NCBI GenBank assembly: GCA_940337035.1
Contig: CALNHX010002962.1
Span: 1 to 64,000 of the forward strand
Direction: 5' to 3'
Length of the DNA: 64,000 nucleotides
Origin: Agriotes lineatus
Taxonomy: Eukaryota > Arthropoda > Insecta > Coleoptera > Elateridae
The translations under genes and the position numbers were made by a program. The notes under the pieces were generated by a model. The model saw only the letters and a list, made by a program, of their open reading frames with translations. It ran no database searches and had not been told where the DNA came from. Below, in pieces: positions 36,036 through 46,881 of the stretch (its first letter is position 1; each line of letters begins with the position of its first letter).

Positions 36036-37720
36036 TTCATATTCAATTCATACAATTACTATGATATAGTATTTAAGATTGATCTAGTTAGCTGATCTAA
36101 GTTAGATTTATGACATTAGCTGAGCTGTCATTAATTTTCATTGTGACAGTGGTACATAATAAAGTTGTATCCATGGAAACAAATACTGTTAATTTTTCAT
36201 AATAACCCTAGTGTTCTTATGAAGAAAATAATTGCCCTGGAGCGTTATTTTGTATCTAAGATACCTTAAAATAGAGTCATTAATTTCAATTAATGTACTG
36301 GTAGGACATAAAGGTAATTAACTGCCCTACTCTTAGTACCTTTACTATAAGTTGCATAATAACAAGCTAAGGTAAAAAAAATAACCCCTTTAGTTTTGTT
36401 TAAAATCGTTCAATAACCTAACTTTTCAATTAAAACTACAAAAATATTTTAAATTTCAACCTAACAGTGTCTCTTTAACTATCTTGAAATAATTTGTGTT
36501 ACGTATATTGTGGATAATTAAATTCATTTCTCCAGATCTTATAACGGCTTAACAATTTCATGAATGTGGCGGGTCCCCATCGCTTTGGGTACACAGGATG
36601 TTGCATCTTGAATACTCGAGAGGCGGTTTAAATCGATTACTATTGCACCTATCCCTCCACAAATCAAGATTTTCAACACATTACATACAACACTGGCTAA
36701 ACGATGTAAACAAAAATAAATCACCAAGATTGCTCGAATTTCAAGCTATTAAAACCTTACCACAGGTAATCTTTTAAATTGATATGTTATCTATAATAGA
36801 ATATAAAAAAATGCCTTTTCCTTCCAGCGTTTCAAGTTTAAACACAACAACCTTGACCCAATTAAGCTCCTATTACGATACAATGTACATTTTTCCTAAC
36901 TTATACTCCTAATTACTATAGAGTTATTTCATAATCTCATATCCAGAATTTAACAATTTATACCTTAATAACTTGCTAAGTTTTAATGACATGAAGTACT
37001 CTCCTCTTTATAGTCAATTCGTGTAGCAGACATGTGATAATATTAAATTTATTTTAATTTTTTATCCACACTTTTCAAAATGTGATTATGTCAATACCCT
37101 TCTTATTTGAACTTTTTTCTTTATTTAATACATAAAACTTTCCTAACCCTTTTGTTATACGACAAATTCAATAATTAATAAACAATAGTTTTAATGGTTT
37201 AACCTACAACGAGGAAAGAAAGTTTTTTCACCCCTACATTAACATGCTTTCTTATTTCTAAGTTTTTACATGTAAAATTTCAAATCATCAAAGAAATGTC
37301 CTTTTATGATGTTTTAAAAAATTGTCTGAAGAAGCTGCTTTTTAAAGCAGCGAAACGTAACATATTAAAATGTACTTTTGTATACTTGACTAATGCTTGA
37401 CTTTATTTATCTTATAACTAATCAAGCTGCTTTTCAAATATATTTTTAGCTGATTGTCTCCCAACTTGTTTATTATTAATCCAAACAGCTGTTACCAAAT
37501 TTATTCATTGTTAGTATGGTAATGGTTGCCATGTACGGTAAAGGACCATTACCGTACAGATACAGGTATGACTTAGTTACCAGCCTACTTTTGGATGAGT
37601 AAAAAAAGGGTTAATATCTTGAAACCGGTAGAAGTAATGACTTTTTAAGATGGTTGCGGAAAAAAATATTAATTTACAATACAATATAAACAAGCAGATT
37701 ATATTACATTTATACTACAC
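36036..37720. other. Harbinger interior, no gene recognised
   Basis: AT-rich non-coding sequence between the palindrome and the transposase 3' end. The only notable item is a hammerhead-like motif at 37326-37356. Confidence 0.4.
37326..37356 (+). ncRNA. Hammerhead-ribozyme-like core (tentative)
   Basis: CTGAAGA, then a perfect hairpin (GCTGCTTT TT AAAGCAGC), then CGAAAC. This matches the catalytic core CUGANGA–stem II–GAAA. Penelope-like elements are known to carry such motifs, and a Penelope fragment lies 2 kb upstream on the same strand. Stems I and III were not established, so this could be chance. Confidence 0.3.
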
Positions 37721-38980
37721 TTATACTAATCTTTGAAAATAGTCTTGTATTAAAACATTTCGGACTATATTATTGCCACCTTGAATGGGTTGGGGTAAAT
37801 AGTTATTAATATTGCCCATTATAACTGCTGCATCAATGTTATCATCCTGTGGTGGTTCTCGCTCTATCATATCACAGGCAATGTTATGTAGTACTGCAGT
37901 TGCTACAATAACTGCTTCAACCCTGTCTAATTTTAATTGAATCCCATATGCTAGTACTGGAAATCGTCGTTTCCATATGCCGTAAGACCTTTCAACTGGG
38001 TTTCTCGTCCTAATAATGGACTCATTAAAAAGTTGTTTAGCCGGGGTCACTGGATTAGCTAGTGGAGTCATAACGTATTTTCTAATGGGGTATCCACTAT
38101 CTCCAACAATCAAGCTCTCTCCCATTTCTCCTCTTTCTAATCTTGCACGACTATTTGAATTATTAAAAATTGTTGAGTCGTGTGAAGACCCTGGCCACCG
38201 AGCCACAATATCAAATATTTTTAAATCTGGGCCGCAAATTGTTTGGACATTCATGGACATAAAACCTTTTCTGTTTCTGAATGTTTCGGAATTATCACCA
38301 CCTGGGGATTGTATCCTTACATGTGTACAATCCAAGGCGCCAATGCAACGTGGAAAGCGTGCCTTATTATAAAATCGTTGCCTTACATCAGCAATTTCTG
38401 CAGGCGTGGTTGGCATCCTAATATAACGGCGATGGAGTTGAGCTATTGCTCGTGATACTTTATGGATCACCTTACTTGCAGTGCTTTTGTGGATGCCAGA
38501 AAAATCGCCCATTAATATTAAAAATGACCCAGTTGCATAAAATCGCAACGTTAAAAGTACCATCACAGCTGGTGATAGAGCTTGGTTTCTGTAAAAAGAA
38601 ATCTTTATTAGTTAACTATGTCTGTGGAAGTATACAGGTTAATATCTTGTTATCAATGCATCTCGTTAGAACAGTATTGGTTTTAAACTATTAAAATGCT
38701 AAAAATGGTGTCACGAATATTTTATATAGCTACTTACCGATCCGTAGGACTTGAGATTATTCCTTCAATTTCGTGTATTATACGAGTTACTGTTATTTTC
38801 GAAAGTCGTCATCTAGCGAAAAACTCGTTTTCATCCCACGATGTAAAATGGTTTGGCCGTTCTCGAACTTGATGAATACGTCTGGGTCGATTTAAATATT
38901 CTAATAAATCTACATCTTCGTTCTCGTTATCATCCAATATTGCAAATAAACGTTCCAGATTGTCAATTTTTAATAAAAAT
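37721..38980 (-). pseudogene. Harbinger transposase (HARBI1-like), two exons, one stop
   Basis: DDE endonuclease (DDE_Tnp_4). Exon 1 (about 38980-38738) encodes LLKIDNLERLFAILDDNENE, LEYLNRPRRIHQVRERPNHF and RLSKITVTRIIHEIEGI, with one in-frame TGA near 38815. The donor GTAAGT (38737-38732) and acceptor TTTTTACAG join in frame to exon 2 (38588-37721). Exon 2 has ALSPAVMVLLTLRFYATGSF, ALDCTHVRIQSP (first D), WPGSSHDSTIF, VGDSGYPIRKY (second D) and TRNPVERSYGIWKRRFPVL (E). The C-terminus ends at a stop at 37721. Only one clear stop was found in about 360 codons, so this copy died recently or nearly survives. The start codon is not identified. Confidence 0.85.
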
Positions 38981-39480
38981 TTTCGGCGGAGAACACAAAA
39001 ACAATTATTTTTTCAGGTTATGTTTAAAGCTTTAAACGCGCGTAATAACCAAACCAAAATATCATACGATCGATTCGGCAGGTACCTACGGAGTTATCCG
39101 AATGTCGTTGAACTGAGTTTAAACCAGCCCTCTGGACCGTTTAACTTGAACGCCGTTCAAACCCGGTTCACCGGTTGAACCAGTATTGAAAAACGGCACA
39201 AAATGTGTGAACTGGGTTTAAACCCTGAACTGAGTTTAAACCATGATTGAAAAACCGGCCCTTAATGTTATCCATGACACAAGATAATACAAAACACACA
39301 AGAGAGCTCGGACTTCGACGAATTCTAAACGCGAGACAGTTAGATCAAAAGAGAACAACTATCAGAAAATTCATGCCGCCAAAACTCAATTTCAAGGCTC
39401 AAGACTACTCGCAAATAATTAACTGGATGGACTGTGATTTGTCTCCCCCCCCCCCCCCCATTAATAAAAGATATCAGTGA

Positions 39481-39530
39481 CGATGAGATTAAATCACATA
39501 TTCAACGATGAGATTAAATCACATATTCAA
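39481..39530. repeat. 25-bp tandem duplication in the TAGGG gene
   Basis: Two perfect adjacent 25-bp copies (39481-39505 and 39506-39530; each begins CGATGAGATTAAATC) shift the reading frame just before the HTEAVERC region. A run of about 15 C lies 35 bp upstream. Confidence 0.9.
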
Positions 39531-39743
39531 AGTGACCTTAATTGGGATATAACATTCAAGACATTCCCAGTTCACACAGAGGCAGTTGAACGATGTGTGA
39601 AACTCGTGACAGAAGCCTCAGGAAAAGTTTGCGGAGCTGAGTCTAGGGATAATTTTATCAGAACGACTCTGCTTTCAAGGTCAACCATGCCTAACTTCGA
39701 ACATAAATCAAATTTCAAAGTACCTTCAACTAAGAATGAGTGA

Positions 39744-40276
39744 AAACTAAGTTGTTCAAATTCTTCAACATGAGTTTCTTAAACTTACGACTCTTCACAC
39801 AGAAACTTAGCTTTTTCAATAAATAAATCTGTTTATAAATCATACTAAAATGGTCTAAAAAATTTGTTTTTAAACAATTGAACTTGTATTCAATAAAGAA
39901 CAAATGTAAATAACATGTAAGTTGTTAATATTTTTTTTCCTTGTACTGTGAACTACCTTAATTTCTACTTTTTTTTCAAAATTTCATTAACTTTGACGGC
40001 AATGCGCGATCGGAAGATGTTGATGATTTTCTGTGGCTCTAATACATAAGAATTTGAGCTATTACATTCGGGACGAGGCTAATTTAAAAATGTTAAAAAT
40101 TATCGCAAAAATGTGAATTTTTACCAATTTCGGCAAACTTTAGAGCGCTTGCGCGATCGGAAGTTGTAAACCGATATTATTTATTTTTTTACCCCTTTTT
40201 AGTCTCCCCAATTCGCAACTTTTCCGCGTTATCACAACTTGAAAAACAATATTTTTGTTTTTTTCGGCCCACCCTA
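39744..40276 (-). repeat. 3' flank and right TIR of the TAGGG element
   Basis: 39744-39999 is non-coding. From about 40000 to 40276 it is the inverted partner of 24174-24440, ending GGCCCACCCTA before TTATGCAT. Confidence 0.8.
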
Positions 40277-41718
40277 TTATGCATTGCCTAGGAACAGAAC
40301 TGGTGAAAACTCTTCTAAAAGATATTAATGAAGCACCCGTCTTCACAATTATTATGGATACTACCCAAGATTTTGGAAAAGTGGATCAAATGAGTTTAAT
40401 AATTCGTTATATAAAATTGGAAAAAAAAACGGACAAGTAATAACAGGTATGAAAACTGTACTCTGTAGAGACATTTTTGGGATTTTTTAAAGTGGAGGAT
40501 CACTCGGCGGAGGGTATGGCCGAACAAGTTATGAAAAAGTTAATGGAATATAACATTGACATAAAAAAGTGTTATGGGCAGAGGTATGATGGCGCAAGTG
40601 TAATGAGTGGCACATACAATGGCGTGCAAATGAAAATTAAAAACATACAACCAAATGTCGAGTACATCCACTGTGCAAGTCATAACCTCAACGTAGTTGT
40701 AAATGATGCTGTTAATGTGTCGAATAGTAGCTGATTTTTTTACCACCATATAAAATATACATAACTTTTTTGGTCACAGCATTAAGCGATGGGATTTGCT
40801 ATCAAGTTTTACTGGTGAATCAGAGACAACTCTTAAACGATTAAATCCAACCCGTTGGGCGGGAAGACTTACGTCACTCACAGCTATAAAAATTCGGTTT
40901 ACTGATATTTTTGTGGTCCTAACAGAAATTATTTTGAATAGTAAGAATAGAGACGAAAGTAATGAGGCAGAAAAATTAAGGACAAGTATCAACAATTTTG
41001 AATTTGTAATGTTATGTGTATTACCACATAAAATCCTACTTGAAGTAAATTACGCATCAAAGTTATTGCAGACGCCAAACTTTAATTTAAGTGAAGCAGC
41101 AGCTGCTCCTTCAAAAGCCAAAACAAACTTGAGAAATTTAAGAATATCATATAATGAAATTAATAACGAAGCTGAAACTTTGGCAAAGAAATGGAATGTC
41201 ACCGCTGAATTCCAGAATAAGCGCCAGGTTCGTATGAACAAGCATTTTGATGAATTGCCGGTGGATCATCGTTTTGAAACACGTGAAGATATTTTTAGGA
41301 TCTCTGTACTTTTTATACATTGGATGTTGCAAATGAGCAACTGCTCAACAGATTTAAAAACCTTTTAATATATCGCACAACGTTTTGGCTTTCTAATTCC
41401 CAAGGCTCTTGTGAATATGACTGAAAATGAGGCAATAGAAAGTTCACGAGAACTATCCAGCAAGTATCCAGAATGGCTATCTGAAAAATTTACCATGCAG
41501 TTTATCAACATGATATCAATTGTGAAAGGTGATACTAATGAAAATATGCCATTTAATGTTTTTGTGGAAAAAGTGTTAATAGAGAAATATGCAGTGCGAC
41601 AAAGTGGTCTATCTGAAGTGTTATGTTATCTTTTATTCTTAACATTACCAGTTTCAGTGGCTACAGCCGAGAGATCATTTAGTACGCTAAAAATGATAAA
41701 AACTTACCTCCGAAATGC

Positions 41719-43336
41719 TGTTACCGTCAATTTTCGCCTTACTGTATTTTCGAGATTTTGGTTACCAATAATTTCCGATTTATTGTATGTTCGATGCTTT
41801 TCGAATTGCGTTTGGGCACTGCACATTCTTGATACGCAGCCTTGGCTCATTGTTGAGCGCTCGCGATGCGAAATTGGATCATCTTGTTCCGGCATTCGAT
41901 CGAATAAGGTCGCGGAAGTTTTGGCGCTGGTCGACGTCGCCATTCTGGAGAAGGTGCTTATGGTTGTCTAGGCACTTCTCACCCTTCAGTTAGGGGATTT
42001 GTACGCGTCTCGACATTTCTCCGTATGTGAATTTGGAGATTCTGCTAGGTGCAGACCTTTTTTGACGTCAAAATTTCCGAGCGAACCATTTGGGGAAACT
42101 TATTGTAAGTAGGACCGTTTTCAGCCCCTTTTTGAGTGCCCGCTAACGTTTATTTCTTAATAATGTAGTCCCCACCTCGTGCTGGGCCCCAAGTACGCTC
42201 ATACATCTCGGACTTGGCCCCAAATAGGCGAATACCACGACTTGAACATCACGTTCTGGACCCCAGTTATATCTCGATTACCTCGTGATGGGTCTCCTTT
42301 AATATTTGGAAATCCCGCCTTGTGGCCGCTGCGTTCTGCGATAAAGTATCTCGACGCGCTGACCTGGCGAACTGCTCGTCCCCAGAAGCCCGTTCCGGCA
42401 ATGCTGTTCGCGCGAAGATAACTTCAAATCAGCCTAAGGTAACCTTACTGCCCTATTAATTTGTGCTTCTGTTGTACTGCTCAATCGACGAAGGACTGCC
42501 TAAAGTATTTTGGCTTTTAAAGTAAGATTAGCGCGATAAACTGGCGCGAGATATGTAGATAATGGTCTGGACGCATCACTTGATGGCGTATTTTTTTTCT
42601 AATGTGTAAAGTAAGAGGCTTCCCCTCGCCGCAGTTCTACTTTTGCTGCGGATTGTGATATTTATTTATTTATTATTTGTACAACAGTATAGAAATTCCT
42701 GAGGCGGACGCCCGCTGTAATTTTGCTATTTTACATTAACGTCACTATCCGGGAGCCGCAGGAATTTCCGTTAATTTTATAATCTGGTGTTTTAATTTGG
42801 CCACCCTATTTTTGTGAACAAGGATCCTTGGGGCAGTTACAATGCATATGCAGGCCTGAAACTTTTTACCTATGTGTATCTTTTTATGTGTGTGCCCAAC
42901 CTTATGAGTGAATAAAACGAACTTGTCATATTTAATTACACTTGATTGTTTGACTCCGGTTTTGCGCATTTCTAGTAATTTCTCAGTGTTCCGATTTAGC
43001 TGGAGCGAAATCTAACAATCGCTGAATCAAGGGGTTAAGGCTTCCTTTTTTTTTGTTATCATAAATCGGTGGCGCCAATCTTTCCATCTTTAGAACTCAC
43101 GCCGTCTTCGACTGCAGTTGGCAGGCGACCCCCCTGATTTGCGATTGATAGTGACTCGCCTGGGCAGTGCCCGAGTGAGACAATTTGGTGTTTTGATTGC
43201 AACTTTGGATCGTAAGCAATTAAAGTAAGTATTATTTCTCCAGCCCCCTTTGTTTGTGCTTAAAGTTGATAACAATGCAATGTCACAAACTCGTTTGCAT
43301 GATCTATCGATTTTAGCAATTGAACACCAGGCAGCC
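41719..43336. other. Unassigned, locally GC-richer block
   Basis: Begins where DUF4371 similarity ends and stops at the TTAA of the piggyBac element. It is visibly richer in G and C than its surroundings and holds several ORFs of 60-90 codons without recognisable motifs. GGTGGCGCCAATC (about 43070) resembles an LTR-retrotransposon primer-binding site. No LTR pair was found. It may be the non-coding remnant of an LTR element or host DNA. Confidence 0.35.
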
Positions 43337-43488
43337 TTAACCCTGCAGCCGGGGCGCATTTTCAGTAACAGCAGACGCGCTAGATCATCGGCGGTGCTTC
43401 GGCTTTTTTCGGCTTTTCAGTAATGGGCGACAGACTACGCGGTTGTTTGACTAACACTAACACAGCAGACGCACTACGACTGCCTGAG

Positions 43489-43578
43489 TAATCGGTCGTC
43501 GTATTTAATTGTGTATCAGTTGAAACGTGTTGGTAATCGGTCGTCGTATTTAATTGTTTATCAGTTGAAACGTGTTGG
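43489..43578. repeat. 45-bp tandem duplication, MULE 5' region
   Basis: Two copies of TAATCGGTCGTCGTATTTAA... (43489-43533, 43534-43578) differing at about one base, just upstream of the start codon. Confidence 0.9.
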
Positions 43579-43591
43579 CTGATGTATAAAA

Positions 43592-46213
43592 ATGGATTGC
43601 TTACCAGATAATTATAATTATAAGAAATTTGACGATAAATGTGTTGTAAGATCTAATTTAAAATCAAAAGACGATGTCGAGGTAAGTTTGAGTCAAAATG
43701 ATCAATTTATGAAATAAAATAATGAATTTTAATTGGGGAATTCAAAATTAAATTAACAAAAATTGAATGTGATGTGGCTGGTAGAGACTAGGCAAACCTT
43801 TTTACAAATCCTTTGTAAAGATAAAGTGAGGACCACTTACATATTTGATGTTTTCACGGTACTTATATTAGGTTTTTATATTAGGTTTTTATCTTAACTT
43901 TTTATTGCTACTGGCATACATCATTTATAGGTTAGGTTCTCTATCCATATTTATGGTAATTCCATCCAGTCCTCTTTTTCGCTGCGATGCTGCGTAGCTT
44001 GTCTCAATTTATGTATTTTTTTATTTTTCGTTTCCCAAAGGTTTTTAAAATGGTTTTGAAATCGACATTTCTAACATCCTACGTTGTTTTAGTAGAACTG
44101 GGTACGTGAACTAGAAGGTTTAAAGAAGAAAACATGGACTATTGTAAAGACATGGTTGTATAAAGATAAAAAGCAGACACGAAATGTATTTAAAAGAATT
44201 TACAAATGCCACCGAAAAACTAAGACTAATGTTGCAGAAGCGAAGAAAAAAACTCGAAATTTAAACTGTCCTGCAGAATTAATTATAACTATAAAAAAGT
44301 TTATCCCAGGATCAAAATCGACCATTTCGGATCCTTTACTTCCAGACTGGCCATGTATAATTCAATTCAACCTAAGCGAGAGACCTTTAGGAGCAGAAGC
44401 AAAAAAAAAATTTTACAATTATTTGAAAAGGGCCATTCAGTGAGTTCAGCTTACCATACTTTTTGCACGATGATGATGGAAGAACTAGGGAATGATTATG
44501 AAAATCAACTTTTAGACCGACATAACATTCCAACCAAAACTGATGTTCAAACACTTTGTAGAAAGCATTTTAAAGATACTTTCGGACCTCGAACAGGCGA
44601 GGGTATGTTGTTACAGTTAGAAAATTGCCTTAAAGTAGCTTTAGAAACCAATAACACTTTATACAAAATTAATTGCCTCGAAGGAGATTATTGTGTTGCC
44701 ATTTGCACACCTATAATGCAAAGAGCGGCAAAGTTGCCACAAGCTTCTGAAATTGTTTGTGGATGCGTCTGGAAATTGCGATGTGGAAGGACATAAAGTT
44801 TATTTCTTCTTGACGCAGTCAGCTGCTGGTGGTATTCCTTTAGGCTGTATTTTAAGCAGCAGTCAAAAGGCAGATGTGTTTCGCTTAGGTGTTGCTGCTT
44901 TGTTTGAAATCTTACCTATTAAAGTAGCTTCTTCAGTCATAATAACTGAAGACGATTTAGGTGAACGTAATATTTTAAAATTATTTTGGCCCAATTCTAC
45001 TTTACTTTTATGCTCATTCCACGTTTTAAAGGCGTGTTGGAAGTGGATTCAAATTTCTAAACATGGGATTCCCAAAGAAGAATCGCAAAAAGCATACGCA
45101 ATATTTCGCAATATTCTCACCGCTCGAACAGAAGAAAACTTAAATGATGCAAAAAAGCAGTTCGAAGAATTTTCCAAATATCCAAAATTTACTTAATATG
45201 TGAAATCAATGATAGAACGGATCGAGTTATGGTGCCTATTTTACAGACGTAACTTGATGATTCGAGGAACAAACACAAATAACTACATTGAAGTTACATT
45301 TAGGTTGCTGAAAGATATAGCGTTAGAAAGAACTAAAGCCTTCAATTTAACGCAGTTGTCTGATTTTATAGTAAATAATTTTGAATGTTATTATAAGCAA
45401 CGGCTTTTAGATGTGGTTTTAAACAGAGTGACAACGTCTACAAAATTACGGTACATCCATGATGATAAAGATGTTTTACCGTCAAGTATTGTCAAAAGAG
45501 GTAATTTGGAATTTAGCGTAAGTTCTTCTAAAAATAAAGATGTTACATACATAGTTGATATGATGTCTTTCCAATGCAGTTGTTATGTTGGATACAATGG
45601 GAAGCACTGCAATCATCAGGCTGCTGTAGCAAAAAAAGAAAATATTATTTCTTGTGTGAACACCTTATCTCTTGACATGAAAATGAAGCTTTATGAAGTA
45701 GCGTGTGGAGAAAATCCAAATCCTGAGCTATTTCTTCCACTTCAAGGAAACAATGTGGATACTTTAACCATAAACCAGCCTACACGACACTTATCCAATA
45801 TTACTACTGAATGCATTTCAATAAATGAAGATGAAGCAAGTGGTTCCGCGTGTACTTTAAATGTCAATGTTCCCACGACCAAGGAAGTCGATGATTTAAA
45901 GGAAGATTGGAAAACATTTTCTAATGAAATCCTGACACATCTTGACAATAATCCAATAGAATTTTATCCTGCAATTTCCACTTTCCTAAAAAATCGAGAA
46001 AAGTGTGCTAAAAGTAACAACTCTCTTATATCAGGGTTGCGTAATTCTTTTAAATACCACGGAACAACTCCAAAGCATAAACGCCTGGGTATAAGAAAAG
46101 GAAAAATGATAAGTGTGCAGCCAACAAGTGCAGCTAGAAGAAAATCGGCAATGGGTGGCAAAAAACATTCCTCAGCTGGTAGAAAAGTGAAAAGCTTACT
46201 AAAAAAAGGCTAA
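43592..46213 (+). pseudogene. MULE transposase with SWIM zinc finger
   Basis: Exon 1 (43592-43681, MDCLPDNYNYKKFDDKCVV) and a 414-bp GT-AG intron join in frame to NWVRELEGLKKKTWTIVKTW (44096). After a frameshift in an A run near 44405 come FEKGHSVSSAYHTF, then LFVDASGNCDVEGHKVYFF (about 44750, first catalytic D, after another shift), ITEDDLGERN and LLLCSFHVLK (about 44945-45030, second D and conserved H), NTNNYIEVTFRLLKD (about 45275, catalytic E) and SFQCSCYVGYNGKHCNHQAA (about 45570, SWIM finger). A basic tail (KGKMISVQPTSAARRKSAMG) ends at 46213. A TAA at about 45196 also breaks it. The C-terminal half is open for 337 codons. Motif order fits animal MULEs of the Phantom type. Confidence 0.85.
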
Positions 46214-46881
46214 AGCACCCCATTCTCTACAAGAATGTGTCAATACGAATATAGGCTTAGGTGAAAATAAGTTTAAAAAATGATCCTTTTTTACGTTGAT
46301 TTGTTATTTTTCTAAGGTTATTTTTTAATAATTTATAAATCAATAAAACATAATATTAGTTATACATTAGGTTATGTATTTTTATTTTTTTGTTGTTAAA
46401 TGTGTTTTATATATAAATTAATAACGAAAACAAAGTCATTATTTGCTAAGCTAAAATAAATAAAAAGTTTTTTTATTTTGTCTTTCGATGTTTCGATGTG
46501 GTATTGAATAAAACTTTTTTGTCGTATTATTGCTGTTGTATTTTTGCACTTTTATATACATAATATAAGTACTTTTTTGTCGTATTATTGCTGTTGTATT
46601 TTTGCACTTTTATATACATAATATAAATACTTTTTTAGTACAAAAATTGGTGTACATAATATTATGCACATAGGTGCAAAAGCCATATCATTTTATCAAT
46701 ATATCCTTGTAAGTAACAAACTAAATAATATTATTCTGCTATTTTTTTAAATCAGTCTCATTTACTTGAAAGTTAACGTAAGGTGAGAAACAGCAGACGT
46801 TCTAGACCTAGATCGTCTGCTGTTACTGTCGTCGCCGAACGCTATTCAAAAACATAGCGCGTCTGCTGTTACTGAAAATGC
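46214..46881. repeat. MULE 3' UTR and right TIR with 58-bp tandem repeat
   Basis: Contains a 58-bp unit (ACTTTTTTGTCGTATTATTG...) repeated in tandem at 46513-46570 and 46571-46628, then the right TIR block to 46881. Confidence 0.85.

Larger units (their letters stand above)
32515..39261 (+). mobile_element. PIF/Harbinger element
   Basis: The left end GGGCCGGTTTTTCAATCATG (32515) is repeated inverted at the right end (39261). TTA flanks both sides (32512-32514; 39262-39264), the TWA duplication typical of Harbinger. The interrupted host frame (…AHPEHL / …RELGLRR) is continuous across one TTA. It carries both Harbinger proteins: a Myb/SANT-like gene on plus and a HARBI1-like transposase on minus. 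Subterminal GTTTAAAC/GAACTGAGTTT motifs repeat near the right end. A Penelope fragment and a palindrome are inserted in its middle. Confidence 0.92.
30654..39743 (+). pseudogene. TAGGG-element protein, RNase H-like motifs, split by Harbinger
   Basis: Starts MAVPKKIITRQVFDCPIFGT (30654), then TGA at 30771, then a long frame to 32231. Visible: ASIPTVTYKRIVQLLNALH (about 30880), a Cys cluster (CKCPIIVNCICNK; CKCNITVSCDC, about 31045-31130), IGHVTPTSGSS (about 31770), LVVIGCDGTAVNRGCKTGLI (about 31867), and VCLLHFNELPFRHLF (about 31970). It continues through a stop at 32229 and a frameshift near 32433 to NGFFAHPEHL, where the Harbinger enters. It resumes at 39265 (RELGLRRILNARQ) and ends with HTEAVERCVKLVTEAS and DNFIRTTLLSRS (about 39570-39690). 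GCDGTAVN, C--LH and AVER resemble the second-acid, CxxH and dimerisation motifs of hAT transposases. This is a multi-copy insect family without a name I can give. Confidence 0.7.
24174..40276 (+). mobile_element. TAGGG-type element, 8-bp TSD, with two nested elements
   Basis: The left end TAGGGTGGGCCGAAAAAAC (24174) pairs with the reverse complement of the right end at 40276. The inverted ends are about 270 bp long. TTATGCAT flanks both sides directly (24166-24173; 40277-40284). Joining the flanks restores the DUF4371 frame, which independently proves the boundaries. Removing the two nested elements (24531-30473, 32515-39261) leaves about 3.4 kb with one gene. The 8-bp duplication and TAGGG start are the hallmarks of the hAT superfamily, although the encoded protein is not a recognised hAT transposase. 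Confidence 0.85.
24112..41718 (+). pseudogene. DUF4371/ZMYM1-type hAT gene split by a 16-kb insertion
   Basis: The left piece (about 24112-24173) encodes RYLSPQIQNEIMH. The right piece starts at 40285 in the same frame (CLGTELVKTLLKDINEAPVF, IIMDTTQDFGKVDQMSLIIR). Then come YDGASVMSGTYNGVQMKI (about 40590, second acid), IHCASHNLNVVV (about 40670, hAT CxxH), LNPTRWAGRL (about 40845), and SVATAERSFSTLKMIKTYLR (about 41655, dimerisation motif), ending near 41718 where the similarity stops. Breaks: TAA near 40438, TGA near 40732 with a frame change, and TAA near 41366. Outside the vertebrates such genes are mostly mobile hAT copies. It is dead in this copy. Confidence 0.8.
43356..46881 (+). mobile_element. 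Mutator-like (MULE, Phantom-type) element
   Basis: The left end GCATTTTCAGTAACAGCAGA (43356) is matched inverted at the right end (46881). The matching block extends through CGCGCTA, and the internal motif AACAGCAGACG recurs on both sides. The flanks AGCCGGGGC (43347-43355) and AGCAGGGGC (46882-46890) match at 8 of 9 bases, the 9-bp duplication expected for MULEs. It sits 15 bp inside the left end of the piggyBac element. Confidence 0.88.
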
